28,328 bases of DNA from a virus. The translations under genes and the position numbers were made by a program. Below, piece by piece: positions 14,491-21,965 of the stretch (its first letter is position 1; each line of letters opens with the position of its first letter). The DNA lies in IMG/VR virus record IMGVR_UViG_3300024314_000014, positions 1 to 28,328 of that record; one strand, given 5' to 3'. A model generated the notes under the pieces. It was given only the letters and a program-made list of their open reading frames with translations. It did no database searches and was not told the DNA's origin.

Positions 14491-16034
14491 ATTAACTTTG
14501 AAAATTTATCTCTAATAGATAATCCTTCCGAAACCATTTGATCTGATTCCAATTTAGTAATTATCGAATTGTACTTTGTGTATAATTTTGTATTATGTAA
14601 TTGCCAACTCGATTTACCTGCAATTTCCTCTGCTAATAAATCATTACCAACTTTTAAAGCTCTATAAATTAAAGATTCTTTTTGACTCTTTTCTTTATTT
14701 TCTTCATTGATGTTTGTAAACATCTCAGATATTAATGTATCAATCTGTTCTTCTAAAGCTTTCATATCTAACATTACCGTATCGAATGATTCTCCTAATT
14801 CAGATTTTTTCTTTTTAAAATCTTCTACTTTAGACTTTAATGACTCAATACTCTTTTTAATACCTTCTTTAGCGCTATCTGGAATTTCCTTGCCATCGCT
14901 TTCTCCAGTTTCTAATTTTTCTTCTGCATTTTTAATTTTTTTAGTAAGAGATTCTATTTGATCATCAAATGCTTTTTTCTTATCAGTGCTATCTGTTTCA
15001 CCTGATACTTTTTTATCTTTGCCAGCAGCTGCATCCGCGTCTTTATCAGCTTTTTTTGCTTTTAAAGTTACTTTAGTTAATTTTTGTTTAGCATCTGAAA
15101 GGTCTTTCTTTGCACCTTCTTCATCTTCACCTTCAAGGCCTGCTATTTTAAGATTAATTTCTGCTATTTTAAGTCTAGCAGTTGCATTCTTTACAGGATC
15201 TTCGTCCTTTCCTGCGCCAGTAATTAAAGGCTTTCTTGCTTGTTTTAAAGCGCTAATTTTATCTGCTTTACTTTTTTCCTTATTTTTGTCTGCATCAGGT
15301 ACATCTTCTTTCTTACCTTTTTGCTCTTTATCTACTGCTTTCTGAAGTTCTGCCTCATCTTCTTTACCGGGCTTTGAATCGTTATATGCTCTTTCATCTT
15401 CAGCAACAGCTAATTTTAATTTATTTATTTGATCTTTAATTGCTTTTTTCTGAGATGGAGATGCTTCACCTAAAGTAATTTTTAATATTTCCATCTTACC
15501 TGCTTTTTTCTCGGCAGATAAAGCATTTTTAACTACGCTTCCTTTTTTTCCATATTTATCATCAACTTGAGTTTGTAAGCTTGTCATAGTTTCTTTAGCA
15601 ACCTCTAATTTAGCTGACATGGCATCTTTCTTTTTTCCAGCTTCAGCTGAAGCGATTGAATTTTTAACACCTGCTATTTTAACACCCATTGCATTTACTT
15701 TAGCCTGTGCTTTTCTAGCCTTAGGTGCAGTAACTTTCCAATCGTAAAATTTCTTAGCTCCTACTCCTAATGCAGCAATTCCACCAAGTGCTGCAGCTCC
15801 TGCAACATCTAGTGAATCTTCATTTAATGATAGGTCTTCAGTTAATTCACCTGCTAATGTTTCAAGTGAAGTCATAATATGATCTATATCACTAATCATA
15901 TCTGTTCTATTTCCTGTTTCGATATTTACGTCTGATGATACTGTTGGTTCAACAGATGCTATAGGTTCAGATACAGTTGGTGTTGGGTTTAATTCTTCAT
16001 TAATAACCTCTAACCATTTTTCAAATTTATCCAT
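14487..16034 (-). CDS. Lysine/alanine-rich putative internal head (core) protein
   Basis: The 515-residue protein starts MDKFEKWLEVINEELNPT, a T4 capsid-targeting-like N-terminus with an I-N-E cleavage-type site at 11-13. Residues 14-45 are Pro/Ser/Thr/Val-rich. Residues 77-93 form an Ala/Gly hydrophobic segment (VAGAAALGGIAALGVGA). From about 95 to 440 it is a highly charged Lys/Ala/Glu/Asp helical, coiled-coil-like region, and the last 60 residues form a compact helical end. It follows the capsid gene and has its own late motif and terminator. In T4, 24 sits after 23, but this is not a gp24-like capsid protein. DNA-condensing internal protein or prohead core component is the best inference; no family is recognised. 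Confidence 0.65.
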   Translation of the reverse strand: MDKFEKWLEVINEELNPTPTVSEPIASVEPTVSSDVNIETGNRTDMISDIDHIMTSLETLAGELTEDLSLNEDSLDVAGAAALGGIAALGVGAKKFYDWKVTAPKARKAQAKVNAMGVKIAGVKNSIASAEAGKKKDAMSAKLEVAKETMTSLQTQVDDKYGKKGSVVKNALSAEKKAGKMEILKITLGEASPSQKKAIKDQINKLKLAVAEDERAYNDSKPGKEDEAELQKAVDKEQKGKKEDVPDADKNKEKSKADKISALKQARKPLITGAGKDEDPVKNATARLKIAEINLKIAGLEGEDEEGAKKDLSDAKQKLTKVTLKAKKADKDADAAAGKDKKVSGETDSTDKKKAFDDQIESLTKKIKNAEEKLETGESDGKEIPDSAKEGIKKSIESLKSKVEDFKKKKSELGESFDTVMLDMKALEEQIDTLISEMFTNINEENKEKSQKESLIYRALKVGNDLLAEEIAGKSSWQLHNTKLYTKYNSIITKLESDQMVSEGLSIRDKFSKLI

Positions 16035-16058
16035 TTCTTGTTATTTTGATTTATATAC

Positions 16059-16066
16059 TATATATC
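16059..16066 (-). promoter_or_regulatory. Late promoter motif (GATATATA) before the internal head gene
   Basis: The minus strand reads TTGATATATAGTATATAAATC. The GATATATA copy is 24 bases before the ATG, and a T4-like TATAAAT follows a few bases downstream. It sits directly after the capsid-gene terminator. Confidence 0.7.
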
Positions 16067-16069
16067 AAC

Positions 16070-16096
16070 AAAAAAAGGGAAGCATTGCTGCTTCCC
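16070..16096 (-). terminator. Rho-independent terminator after major capsid gene
   Basis: On the minus strand an 8-bp stem GGGAAGCA / TGCTTCCC with a 4-base GCAA loop is followed by seven T residues. It is 46 bases past the gp23 stop. Confidence 0.93.
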
Positions 16097-16141
16097 TTTC
16101 TTAAAATATTTGGTTGGTTGAATTAACCAATCAATTTAGAA

Positions 16142-17527
16142 TTATACTAAGTTGATTAAGTTAGTCCAAGCACCGTCAATTGAGAATTGTACGTATTGAG
16201 TTTCTGCATGGAATCCAGCTTCAACTAATGCGAATCTTGACTTAACCGCAATTTTAGGAGCCATAGTTCCTTCAGCGATAGCTTGTACTGATTCTGCCAT
16301 TAAGTAAGGCATGAATACTAATCCAGGACCGTTTCCGTCTCCTTTTCTACCAACAGATACTGAGTAATCTCCCCATGCCATTGTTGGATCAGTGTAAACA
16401 TTGATTCCAGCAACAGATCCTAATGGATAGATAGCTCCAGCTGATTGAGAGAATGTATTAGACATTGGGTTAGCTACGAATCCAGCGATTGACTGTAATA
16501 CTGTAGCAACTTGTGGTCCAACAACAGCAAAGTTACCTGCTCCTCTTCTTCCTCTGTTAGCGATTAAGTTAGCAGCAGCTAAAACTTGAGTTAAGATTGA
16601 TCTGTGTGCAGATGCAACAGTATCTCCTCCAGTTAATGCAGATGCTTGAGGTAAAGTAATATCGAAACCTCCAGCAGTAAATGCTTCAGTAACGTTTTTA
16701 GTACCTAAAGTTCTAACTTCACTTAAGATGTATTGGTTAATAGACTGTGTTAATTCGTTAGTTAATACTGACTCAACTTGAGCAACAGCGTCAACACCGT
16801 ATTGTTTTAAGTCTTGGATTTGCTCTCTAGTAACTGCAGCAGCAACTTGGAAAGTTTCAGCAGCAATTGATTTAGAGAATAAAGATAATCCCATGATTTT
16901 GTCATTAGTAGATTCACCCTCTTTTCTTGAGTATGGTGATCCATCAGCTTTTCCAGAGAATCCTGGAATGTGATCTTCTAATGCTTTTACTAATTCAGCG
17001 TCTGCGTATCTAGCAGCAATGTTTGCTTCACCAACAGCTAATGCATCAACAACTTCGATGATGTTTTTTCCGTCGATTCTAGATTCTCCAACTTTAACAT
17101 CAGTACCTGCAGCAGCATCTGAAGTTTTGATGTAAGTAGGTGCAACACCATTATCTAATCTACCACCTTCGTAAGTAAAGTCTAAGTAAGATAATAATCC
17201 CATTGGTCCAGCCATAGGAACTACAGGTACTAAATCTAAACCTACAGTTTGTGCAGCAACTTGCATTGCTAAAGGTAATAATGAAGGAGCTTTATCTCCT
17301 GATCCTAAATCTGCAGAGTTTGGGTTTGCAGGTAATTTTGCAGCTCCCATACCAGCTAAATTCATAGATGGATCTAAAGACATAATGTTTGCGTCTTCGT
17401 ATAATTTGTGGTTGTGACAGTAAGTCGACATCCATGCTAATTTCTCAGCGTCGTTGATTCCTGTAGCAGATTCGATGATCGGTGACCATGTTGCTCTAAC
17501 TTCAGACTCGTTAATTAAATTTGCCAT
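16142..17527 (-). CDS. 23: Major capsid protein (gp23)
   Basis: The 461-residue protein (T4 gp23: 521) has HK97-type T4 capsid landmarks. These are LLPLAMQVAAQTVGLDLVPV, MAGPMGLLSYLDFTYEGGRL, AVTREQIQDLKQYGVDAVAQ, an RRGAGNFAVVGPQVATVLQ spine region, IYPLGSVAGINVYTDPTMAW and a C-terminal FMPYLMAESVQAIAEGTM...SRFALVEAGFHAETQY end. The first ~60 residues should be the propeptide removed by the prohead protease; several I-x-E sites (INE at 5-7, IIE at 17-19) are present but the real site cannot be fixed by eye. It follows the protease-scaffold gene, as 22-23 in T4. It has its own late motif, an unusually long 95-base leader and a strong terminator. Confidence 0.96.
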   Translation of the reverse strand: MANLINESEVRATWSPIIESATGINDAEKLAWMSTYCHNHKLYEDANIMSLDPSMNLAGMGAAKLPANPNSADLGSGDKAPSLLPLAMQVAAQTVGLDLVPVVPMAGPMGLLSYLDFTYEGGRLDNGVAPTYIKTSDAAAGTDVKVGESRIDGKNIIEVVDALAVGEANIAARYADAELVKALEDHIPGFSGKADGSPYSRKEGESTNDKIMGLSLFSKSIAAETFQVAAAVTREQIQDLKQYGVDAVAQVESVLTNELTQSINQYILSEVRTLGTKNVTEAFTAGGFDITLPQASALTGGDTVASAHRSILTQVLAAANLIANRGRRGAGNFAVVGPQVATVLQSIAGFVANPMSNTFSQSAGAIYPLGSVAGINVYTDPTMAWGDYSVSVGRKGDGNGPGLVFMPYLMAESVQAIAEGTMAPKIAVKSRFALVEAGFHAETQYVQFSIDGAWTNLINLV

Positions 17528-17622
17528 TTTTGTTATATTATTTTTTTTTAATGGTTTTTATTATTGTTTTCGATTGTCTTTCAGTTTTTTGCTTCTTAAC
17601 TGATAATCGATTATGTTCATAC
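17528..17622 (-). promoter_or_regulatory. Long 5' leader of the capsid mRNA with small hairpin
   Basis: The late motif ends 95 bases before the gp23 ATG, against about 20-36 for the other late genes. The leader holds a 12-bp palindrome ATAATCGATTAT (17603-17614), a TCAGTT/AACTGA stem (17581-17586 with 17598-17603) and an A-rich stretch before the ATG. It may stabilise the mRNA or boost its translation; this is inferred only. Confidence 0.45.
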
Positions 17623-17630
17623 TATATATC
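17623..17630 (-). promoter_or_regulatory. Late promoter motif (GATATATA) before gp23
   Basis: The minus strand reads TATAGATATATAGTATGAAC. It lies between the protease-scaffold terminator and the capsid leader, where a strong late promoter is expected. Confidence 0.7.
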
Positions 17631-17680
17631 TATAATAATTTATTAAAAAATGAGTTTTTTCATTTTTTCATTTTTTTAAT

Positions 17681-17717
17681 AAAAAAGATTAGAAAACTAT
17701 TGCTAGTCTTCTAATCT
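17681..17717 (-). terminator. Rho-independent terminator after the protease-scaffold gene
   Basis: On the minus strand AAGATTAGAA pairs with TTCTAATCTT (10 bp), with an inner ACTA/TAGT pairing around a GCAA loop, followed by TTTTTA. It lies 25 bases past the stop codon at 17742. Confidence 0.85.
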
Positions 17718-17741
17718 TCTATTTTAATAAATTAAATTTGA

Positions 17742-19304
17742 TTATTTGTTAAATCTACTCTTAAGTTGTAATGCAATTGATTCTGTATCGTATCCAATTG
17801 TTGGTTTAACTTCTTTCTTCTCGTTGATAGCTACTTTTTCCATAACGGTTGTAACTTCTCTAAGATCTCTAGTTTGCCAGAAATTTGCAACTTGATATGG
17901 TGTGTTTAACGTGAAGTATTTAGATTGAGATAAAATTTCATTCTTTTTAGCTTCTGATAAACCTGACCATGCATCTGAATATTCTGCTGGCATCATTGAA
18001 ATCACATTAGGTGTAGATTTTGATGGTGCATCAGTAATTAATGCGTTTTGCCATAATCCTAAGATTTGACCTTCTGTTAAAAATCCTCTACCTTCTACCG
18101 CGTTTAATACTTTAGATTGATCTTCTTCGTTTAATTCGTTAAACTCGTTTCTTGAGCTTTCAGAAATAAAGTTAAAGAATCCTGGTGTATTAGATTTATT
18201 TTCAGTTGTTTTATTAATTAAAGATTGTAACTTTTCAGTTATTTCATTTTTGTAAGTTTGAAGCTCGTTAGATTCTTCAACTTCTTCAGTCTCTTCAACT
18301 TCTTCCTCTTTAACTGCTTCAGTTTCTGTAGATTCATGGAATTCTTGATCTTCTTCTTCAGTTTCTTCAACTGCTTCTACCTCTTCAGTTTCTTCAACCG
18401 CTTTAGTTTCTTCAACTTCTTCAGTTTCTTCAACTTCTTCAGTTTCTTCAACTGCTTTAGTTTCTTCAACTTCTTCAGTTTCTTCAACTGCTTCAGTTTC
18501 TTCAACTGCTTCAGTTTCTTCTGAGATTTCTTCTCCTTCAGCATCTCCTTCACCGTCAAGCTCTAAATCAGCTTCTACGTTTTCTGGCTCTTCAACGTCG
18601 TTTGCTACTTCTTTAGCGTCGTTTTCGTCTTCGATTTCTTCAACTTCTTTACCAGCTTCAGCTTCTTCTGAGATTTCCTCTCCTTCAGCGTCTCCTTCAC
18701 CTTCAAGTTCTAGATCTTTTTCAACATCTTTAACTTCAGCTCCATGTTCTAATTCGTTTTCTTCAGCATCAACTGTAGGTTCAGTAACATCCTTTGCATC
18801 GTTTTCATCTTCGATTTCTTCAACTTCTTTACCAGCTTCATCTTCTAAAATTAAATTGGTATTTACAGTTTCAGCAACGTATTCTGCGTATTCTGTAACT
18901 TTTTCTAAGTTTTCTTTTAAATAGTCGATATACTTTAATAAACCTTCGTGAGTTGTTGCTCCTTCGTTATAAGATTCTGCTAAGTAGTTAGTGTACTCTT
19001 TAATTGAATCAACACCTTCAGCGATATGCTCAGAGTATTGAATTGATTGATCTAATTTTTCTGCAATACTTTCTGTGTATTGGATTGATTGATCCGTTTT
19101 TGTTGCTAATTCTTCGGCTGTATTAATAGACTGATCTAATTTTTCTGCTAAATATCCAGCATATTCTTTTAGATTTTCTATTTCTGTATCATTGCCATTT
19201 TCTTTAGCAGCTGCCATAGATTCTTTAATACTTTTCATTTCTTCAGAAAGATATTGTGAGTATTTATTAAAATCTTCAACAGTGATAAATTTAGATTCTG
19301 CCAT
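17742..19304 (-). CDS. Possible separate scaffold product from internal start (gp22-like)
   Basis: The codon for Met201 (19302-19304) is preceded on the minus strand by an A-rich AAAATAAACAAACAGAAACA, the same kind of start context as the real genes here. Starting there would give a 520-residue scaffold (MAESKFITVEDFNKYSQYL...) without the protease. Nested protease/scaffold genes are established for herpesvirus UL26/UL26.5 and lambda C/Nu3. Use of this start is inferred, not shown. Confidence 0.4.
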   Translation of the reverse strand: MAESKFITVEDFNKYSQYLSEEMKSIKESMAAAKENGNDTEIENLKEYAGYLAEKLDQSINTAEELATKTDQSIQYTESIAEKLDQSIQYSEHIAEGVDSIKEYTNYLAESYNEGATTHEGLLKYIDYLKENLEKVTEYAEYVAETVNTNLILEDEAGKEVEEIEDENDAKDVTEPTVDAEENELEHGAEVKDVEKDLELEGEGDAEGEEISEEAEAGKEVEEIEDENDAKEVANDVEEPENVEADLELDGEGDAEGEEISEETEAVEETEAVEETEEVEETKAVEETEEVEETEEVEETKAVEETEEVEAVEETEEEDQEFHESTETEAVKEEEVEETEEVEESNELQTYKNEITEKLQSLINKTTENKSNTPGFFNFISESSRNEFNELNEEDQSKVLNAVEGRGFLTEGQILGLWQNALITDAPSKSTPNVISMMPAEYSDAWSGLSEAKKNEILSQSKYFTLNTPYQVANFWQTRDLREVTTVMEKVAINEKKEVKPTIGYDTESIALQLKSRFNK

Positions 19305-19904
19305 TGTTTCTGTTTGTTTATTTTCGATTTTTGTTGTTTCTTCGTTTAAATTTGAGCTTCCACCGATTTCATAGATTAAAATATCAGAGTTGTTTTCAAA
19401 TCCAAAAGATTCGTTAACTCTCTTTAATTCTGCGTTTTCAAATCCAGGATCTGCAACTAAATCATAAGTGAATAGTTGTTTAATCTTTACTTTACCATTA
19501 GATTCTACAGCACCAGCGGCTCTTGAAGAAATTTGAAGTGGTACTCCAGCATCAACAAGTGCTTTAGCTTGACGACCAGCGTCAGTATCTAATAATCTAA
19601 TACGTCCTTTAATTTGCTTATTTGCTTCATCGTATGTTATTTCTTCAATAATGTGTGATACATTCTTTAAAGAAACGTCAAAATTTTGTGGATGATCTAA
19701 TTCACCTAAAAGTTTAGATGCTTTGATTTTATCTTGTAATGATTCGATCTGTGGTAGATACTCTTCAGCAGTGTAAATACGGTTGTTTCTATTCTTCGTA
19801 TCTAATTCGCCAAAAACTCCTTCTAATACATATACTCCGTTTTCTTCTTTAAATTCTAAACCCGAAGCAGATCTTTCTAAGATTAATAAGTCAGTTTTGC
19901 TCAT
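17742..19904 (-). CDS. Prohead protease fused to scaffold (gp21 + gp22 in one ORF)
   Basis: The 720-residue protein has a gp21/herpesvirus-type serine protease at residues about 12-165: GVFGELDTKNRNNRIY (29-44), GELDHP with His71, VSHIIEEITY, and ISSRAAGAV with the likely nucleophile Ser127 and a LVADPGF end. T4 gp21 stops at 212 residues. Here the chain continues through a helical region (about 205-345) with repeats of the type Y-x2-(Y/I)-(L/I/V)-A-E. A very acidic Glu-rich low-complexity stretch (about 350-560) follows, and then a helical C-terminal domain ending ALQLKSRFNK. The order portal / small core / protease / capsid matches T4 20-67-68-21-22-23, and no separate gp22 exists. So the C-part most likely is the scaffold core. 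Confidence 0.85.
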   Translation of the reverse strand: MSKTDLLILERSASGLEFKEENGVYVLEGVFGELDTKNRNNRIYTAEEYLPQIESLQDKIKASKLLGELDHPQNFDVSLKNVSHIIEEITYDEANKQIKGRIRLLDTDAGRQAKALVDAGVPLQISSRAAGAVESNGKVKIKQLFTYDLVADPGFENAELKRVNESFGFENNSDILIYEIGGSSNLNEETTKIENKQTETMAESKFITVEDFNKYSQYLSEEMKSIKESMAAAKENGNDTEIENLKEYAGYLAEKLDQSINTAEELATKTDQSIQYTESIAEKLDQSIQYSEHIAEGVDSIKEYTNYLAESYNEGATTHEGLLKYIDYLKENLEKVTEYAEYVAETVNTNLILEDEAGKEVEEIEDENDAKDVTEPTVDAEENELEHGAEVKDVEKDLELEGEGDAEGEEISEEAEAGKEVEEIEDENDAKEVANDVEEPENVEADLELDGEGDAEGEEISEETEAVEETEAVEETEEVEETKAVEETEEVEETEEVEETKAVEETEEVEAVEETEEEDQEFHESTETEAVKEEEVEETEEVEESNELQTYKNEITEKLQSLINKTTENKSNTPGFFNFISESSRNEFNELNEEDQSKVLNAVEGRGFLTEGQILGLWQNALITDAPSKSTPNVISMMPAEYSDAWSGLSEAKKNEILSQSKYFTLNTPYQVANFWQTRDLREVTTVMEKVAINEKKEVKPTIGYDTESIALQLKSRFNK
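18357..18521 (-). repeat. 18-bp tandem repeats encoding acidic hexapeptides
   Basis: The plus strand shows imperfect units of the kind TTCAGTTTCTTCAACT(G/T)C. On the minus strand these encode about eight copies of T-(E/K)-(A/E)-V-E-E in the scaffold. Such a tract can change length by slippage without breaking the frame. Confidence 0.85.
18521..18840 (-). repeat. Duplicated acidic segment in the scaffold
   Basis: Two blocks occur twice. One encodes EAGKEVEEIEDENDAK (plus-strand copies at about 18612-18659 and 18792-18839, exactly 180 bases apart). The other encodes DLEL-x-GEGDAEGEEISEE (about 18521-18570 and 18668-18717). DNA identity is high, so the duplication looks recent. Confidence 0.75.
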
Positions 19905-19928
19905 TTTATTATTTTATTATATTTGTAT

Positions 19929-19936
19929 TATATATC
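19929..19936 (-). promoter_or_regulatory. Late promoter motif (GATATATA) before the protease-scaffold gene
   Basis: The minus strand reads TAAAGATATATAATACAAAT, 24 bases before the ATG at 19904. Confidence 0.7.
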
Positions 19937-19973
19937 TTTATTAAAAAGTGTGATTTTTAAAAAATTAATTTTT

Positions 19974-20315
19974 TTAAATATCTGCTAAAGGATCTTCCTC
20001 TCCACCTTCTTCTTCTTTTTTCTCTTCTTCTTCCTCTTCAGTTTCTTTCGCTGTAATTTCTTCTAAATATTCGTTATACATTACAACTAAATTTTGCATA
20101 TCTGCTTCAGTAAAAGCTGTATTACCATACTGATCGAAAAAATATTCTTTAAATTCCTTTTCAGTCTCAGAACTAACTATTGCTCCGATAATTTCTTGAG
20201 ATTTAAGTTCAATCCCATCGTCTGTTGAAAAATCATCAATTTTAATATCAGAATCAGGTGTAACCGTTTTTGCGTCTTCGGCTATAAAATCTTCGTATAA
20301 TCTTACTTTTTTCAT
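19974..20315 (-). CDS. Small acidic prohead core protein (gp67/68 position)
   Basis: The 113-residue protein starts MKKVRLYEDFIAEDAKTV. The first six residues are identical to those of the 9904-10563 protein, and the segment resembles T4 internal-protein targeting sequences, with an I-A-E cleavage-type site at 11-13. The body is acidic, and the last 25 residues are almost all Glu with a few Lys (EEEEEEKKEEEGGEEDP). In T4 the genes between portal 20 and protease 21 are 67 and 68, small prohead core proteins, with gp67 strongly acidic. Position, size and charge fit a gp67-like role; sequence similarity beyond that is not visible. Confidence 0.65.
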   Translation of the reverse strand: MKKVRLYEDFIAEDAKTVTPDSDIKIDDFSTDDGIELKSQEIIGAIVSSETEKEFKEYFFDQYGNTAFTEADMQNLVVMYNEYLEEITAKETEEEEEEKKEEEGGEEDPLADI

Positions 20316-20334
20316 TTTATTAATTTATTTTTAT

Positions 20335-20342
20335 TATATATC
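20335..20342 (-). promoter_or_regulatory. Late promoter motif (GATATATA) before the gp67-like gene
   Basis: The minus strand reads GAGGATATATAATAAAAAT, 19 bases before the ATG at 20315. Confidence 0.7.
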
Positions 20343-20346
20343 CTCT

Positions 20347-21942
20347 TTACATTCCAGCGTCCATTGGGTCAACTTCAGGTTCTTCTGCATCTTTAGCAGC
20401 CTTTCTTGCTTTATAAGCTGCATTAGCTGCTTTATCATCTGGACTTAGTTTTAAATATCTATCAACTAAGAAGTCTGAATCAAAGTAGTAATCTTCTTCC
20501 ATTGTTTCTGGGTTTGTTTCAACTAGAGAATCTTTTACAGAACTAATAAATTCTACTCTACGTTCCATGATTTCCATTTGTTTTAATTCAGCAAACATAT
20601 TCTCTTCAAGGAATTGTAGAGATATTTGTGTTTTAAACGATGCATCATTTTCAAATTCAGGAAATTTTAAACACATTTGAATGTATAATGGTTTAACTAA
20701 AATTTCTTGGAATGTAGATCTTAAACGTTTAATAAATTTACCAAACTTGATCTCATCTCTAATCATACCATCGGCAGCTAAATTGAAATCTCCACCACCA
20801 TCTTCATACATGAATCTATTAAATGGTATTTTAGAAACCATTTTTAATTTATCTGAGAAATATTTAAGAGCCTCTGTATCTGATAATTCAGGACCTTCTC
20901 CTCCTAGTGTTTCAATCTCCGGCTGTTCTCCATCTTTCGAAGGTAACCAATATTCTTTATTAAATTGTAACATTGGTTTACCGTCAGTATGCATACTTCC
21001 AGATTCCCAATCAAAATCTACAACTTCTTTATAGTTATTCATTAACTGAGCAAGTGATTGTTTTGCTCTTGTTTTAGATTTACCACCAACTGGGATTATA
21101 AATTTCATTCTATAAGAAGAATTAGTAACAGCCCAGATTACTCTAGTGTGTTCCATAATTCTCATTAAATTAAATGACCTTATAAGTCTCTCTAAGTAAC
21201 TTACTCTCGAGGCTGTGGTAATTGATGAATAAGAAATATAAATGATCTGAGAGTCATATAGAACTCTCTCTTTAACTGGATCGTCTTTAAATTGAGTCCA
21301 TACTTTCTTACCATCCGTTTTATTATATCCTGGAATTAATGTTATAGGATCAATTTCTTTAAATCCAATAATTTGAGTTTGCTCAGGGTTATAAACTATT
21401 TCAAAAGAAAGATAACCATCAACTAAGAACTTTCTATAAAAGTACCATGCCGATTGGTCTTGATTAAATCCAAAATATTGATAAATATCTCGATATGCTT
21501 TTTGTAAATATTTTTCAACTTCTTCACTAACATCCATTCCTATAAGTTCAGGAGTTGCAAAAAAGTTTTTATTATCATAAACAACTGATTCATCACAAAG
21601 AATATCTAAAATATCTTCGATTTCATCATACGTTGAAAATGCTCTTAATTCATTACGCTTACTTTCGTAATTTTGATCGAAGAACGGTATATTCTTACGC
21701 ATTGTTGTATCAGACATTGAAAGAGCTGCAAACGCTCCATACATATCATCTGAGTCTACTCCCATTTGGTTTATTTGACCAAAACCTATTGCGTCTTCAA
21801 TCGGACCTATTGCCTGTGATTGCCTAAGTACTAAATCATCATAATACATACCAAAAGAGCTTAGCTTTTTTAGCTGATCTCTCAGTGTAAATGATTTCTT
21901 GTTGTAGCTTAATGGTCCATTTCTATCTACGAATCCTGCCAT
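20347..21942 (-). CDS. 20: Portal protein (gp20)
   Basis: The 531-residue protein (T4 gp20: 524) carries T4 portal features: AFSTYDEIEDILDILCDESVVYD near the N-terminus, WYFYRKFLVDGYLSFEIVY, IDPITLIPGY, LIRSFNLMRIMEHTRVIWAV with the following YRMKFIIPVG, a YWLPSKDG segment followed by an ETLGGEGPELSD loop, and IPFNRFMYEDGGGDFNLA and DEIKFGKFIKRLRSTFQEIL in the clip/stem helices. The dodecamer at the capsid vertex nucleates prohead assembly and docks the gp17 motor. It begins the head gene run, preceded by a GAATATATA late-type motif at 21966-21974. The C-terminus is a short Ala/Lys/Asp-rich tail. Confidence 0.95.
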   Translation of the reverse strand: MAGFVDRNGPLSYNKKSFTLRDQLKKLSSFGMYYDDLVLRQSQAIGPIEDAIGFGQINQMGVDSDDMYGAFAALSMSDTTMRKNIPFFDQNYESKRNELRAFSTYDEIEDILDILCDESVVYDNKNFFATPELIGMDVSEEVEKYLQKAYRDIYQYFGFNQDQSAWYFYRKFLVDGYLSFEIVYNPEQTQIIGFKEIDPITLIPGYNKTDGKKVWTQFKDDPVKERVLYDSQIIYISYSSITTASRVSYLERLIRSFNLMRIMEHTRVIWAVTNSSYRMKFIIPVGGKSKTRAKQSLAQLMNNYKEVVDFDWESGSMHTDGKPMLQFNKEYWLPSKDGEQPEIETLGGEGPELSDTEALKYFSDKLKMVSKIPFNRFMYEDGGGDFNLAADGMIRDEIKFGKFIKRLRSTFQEILVKPLYIQMCLKFPEFENDASFKTQISLQFLEENMFAELKQMEIMERRVEFISSVKDSLVETNPETMEEDYYFDSDFLVDRYLKLSPDDKAANAAYKARKAAKDAEEPEVDPMDAGM

Positions 21943-21965
21943 TATAATATAATATTAATTTTGTT

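Noticed and set aside
14707-15345. Two plus-strand frames opposite the Lys-rich head protein
   Set aside because: Their Ser/Leu/Phe-rich translations are the antisense of Lys/Glu/Ala codons; no start context or promoter.
17603-17614. Palindrome ATAATCGATTAT as a repressor operator
   Set aside because: A single AT-rich 12-bp palindrome is expected by chance in DNA of this composition, and no second copy near another promoter was seen; kept only as part of the capsid leader.
18258-18559. Open frames on both strands with FSFFNF-type and KKLKKLK-type repeats
   Set aside because: They are other-frame readings of the 18-bp acidic scaffold repeats; the repeated DNA keeps all frames open and their proteins are pure low complexity.
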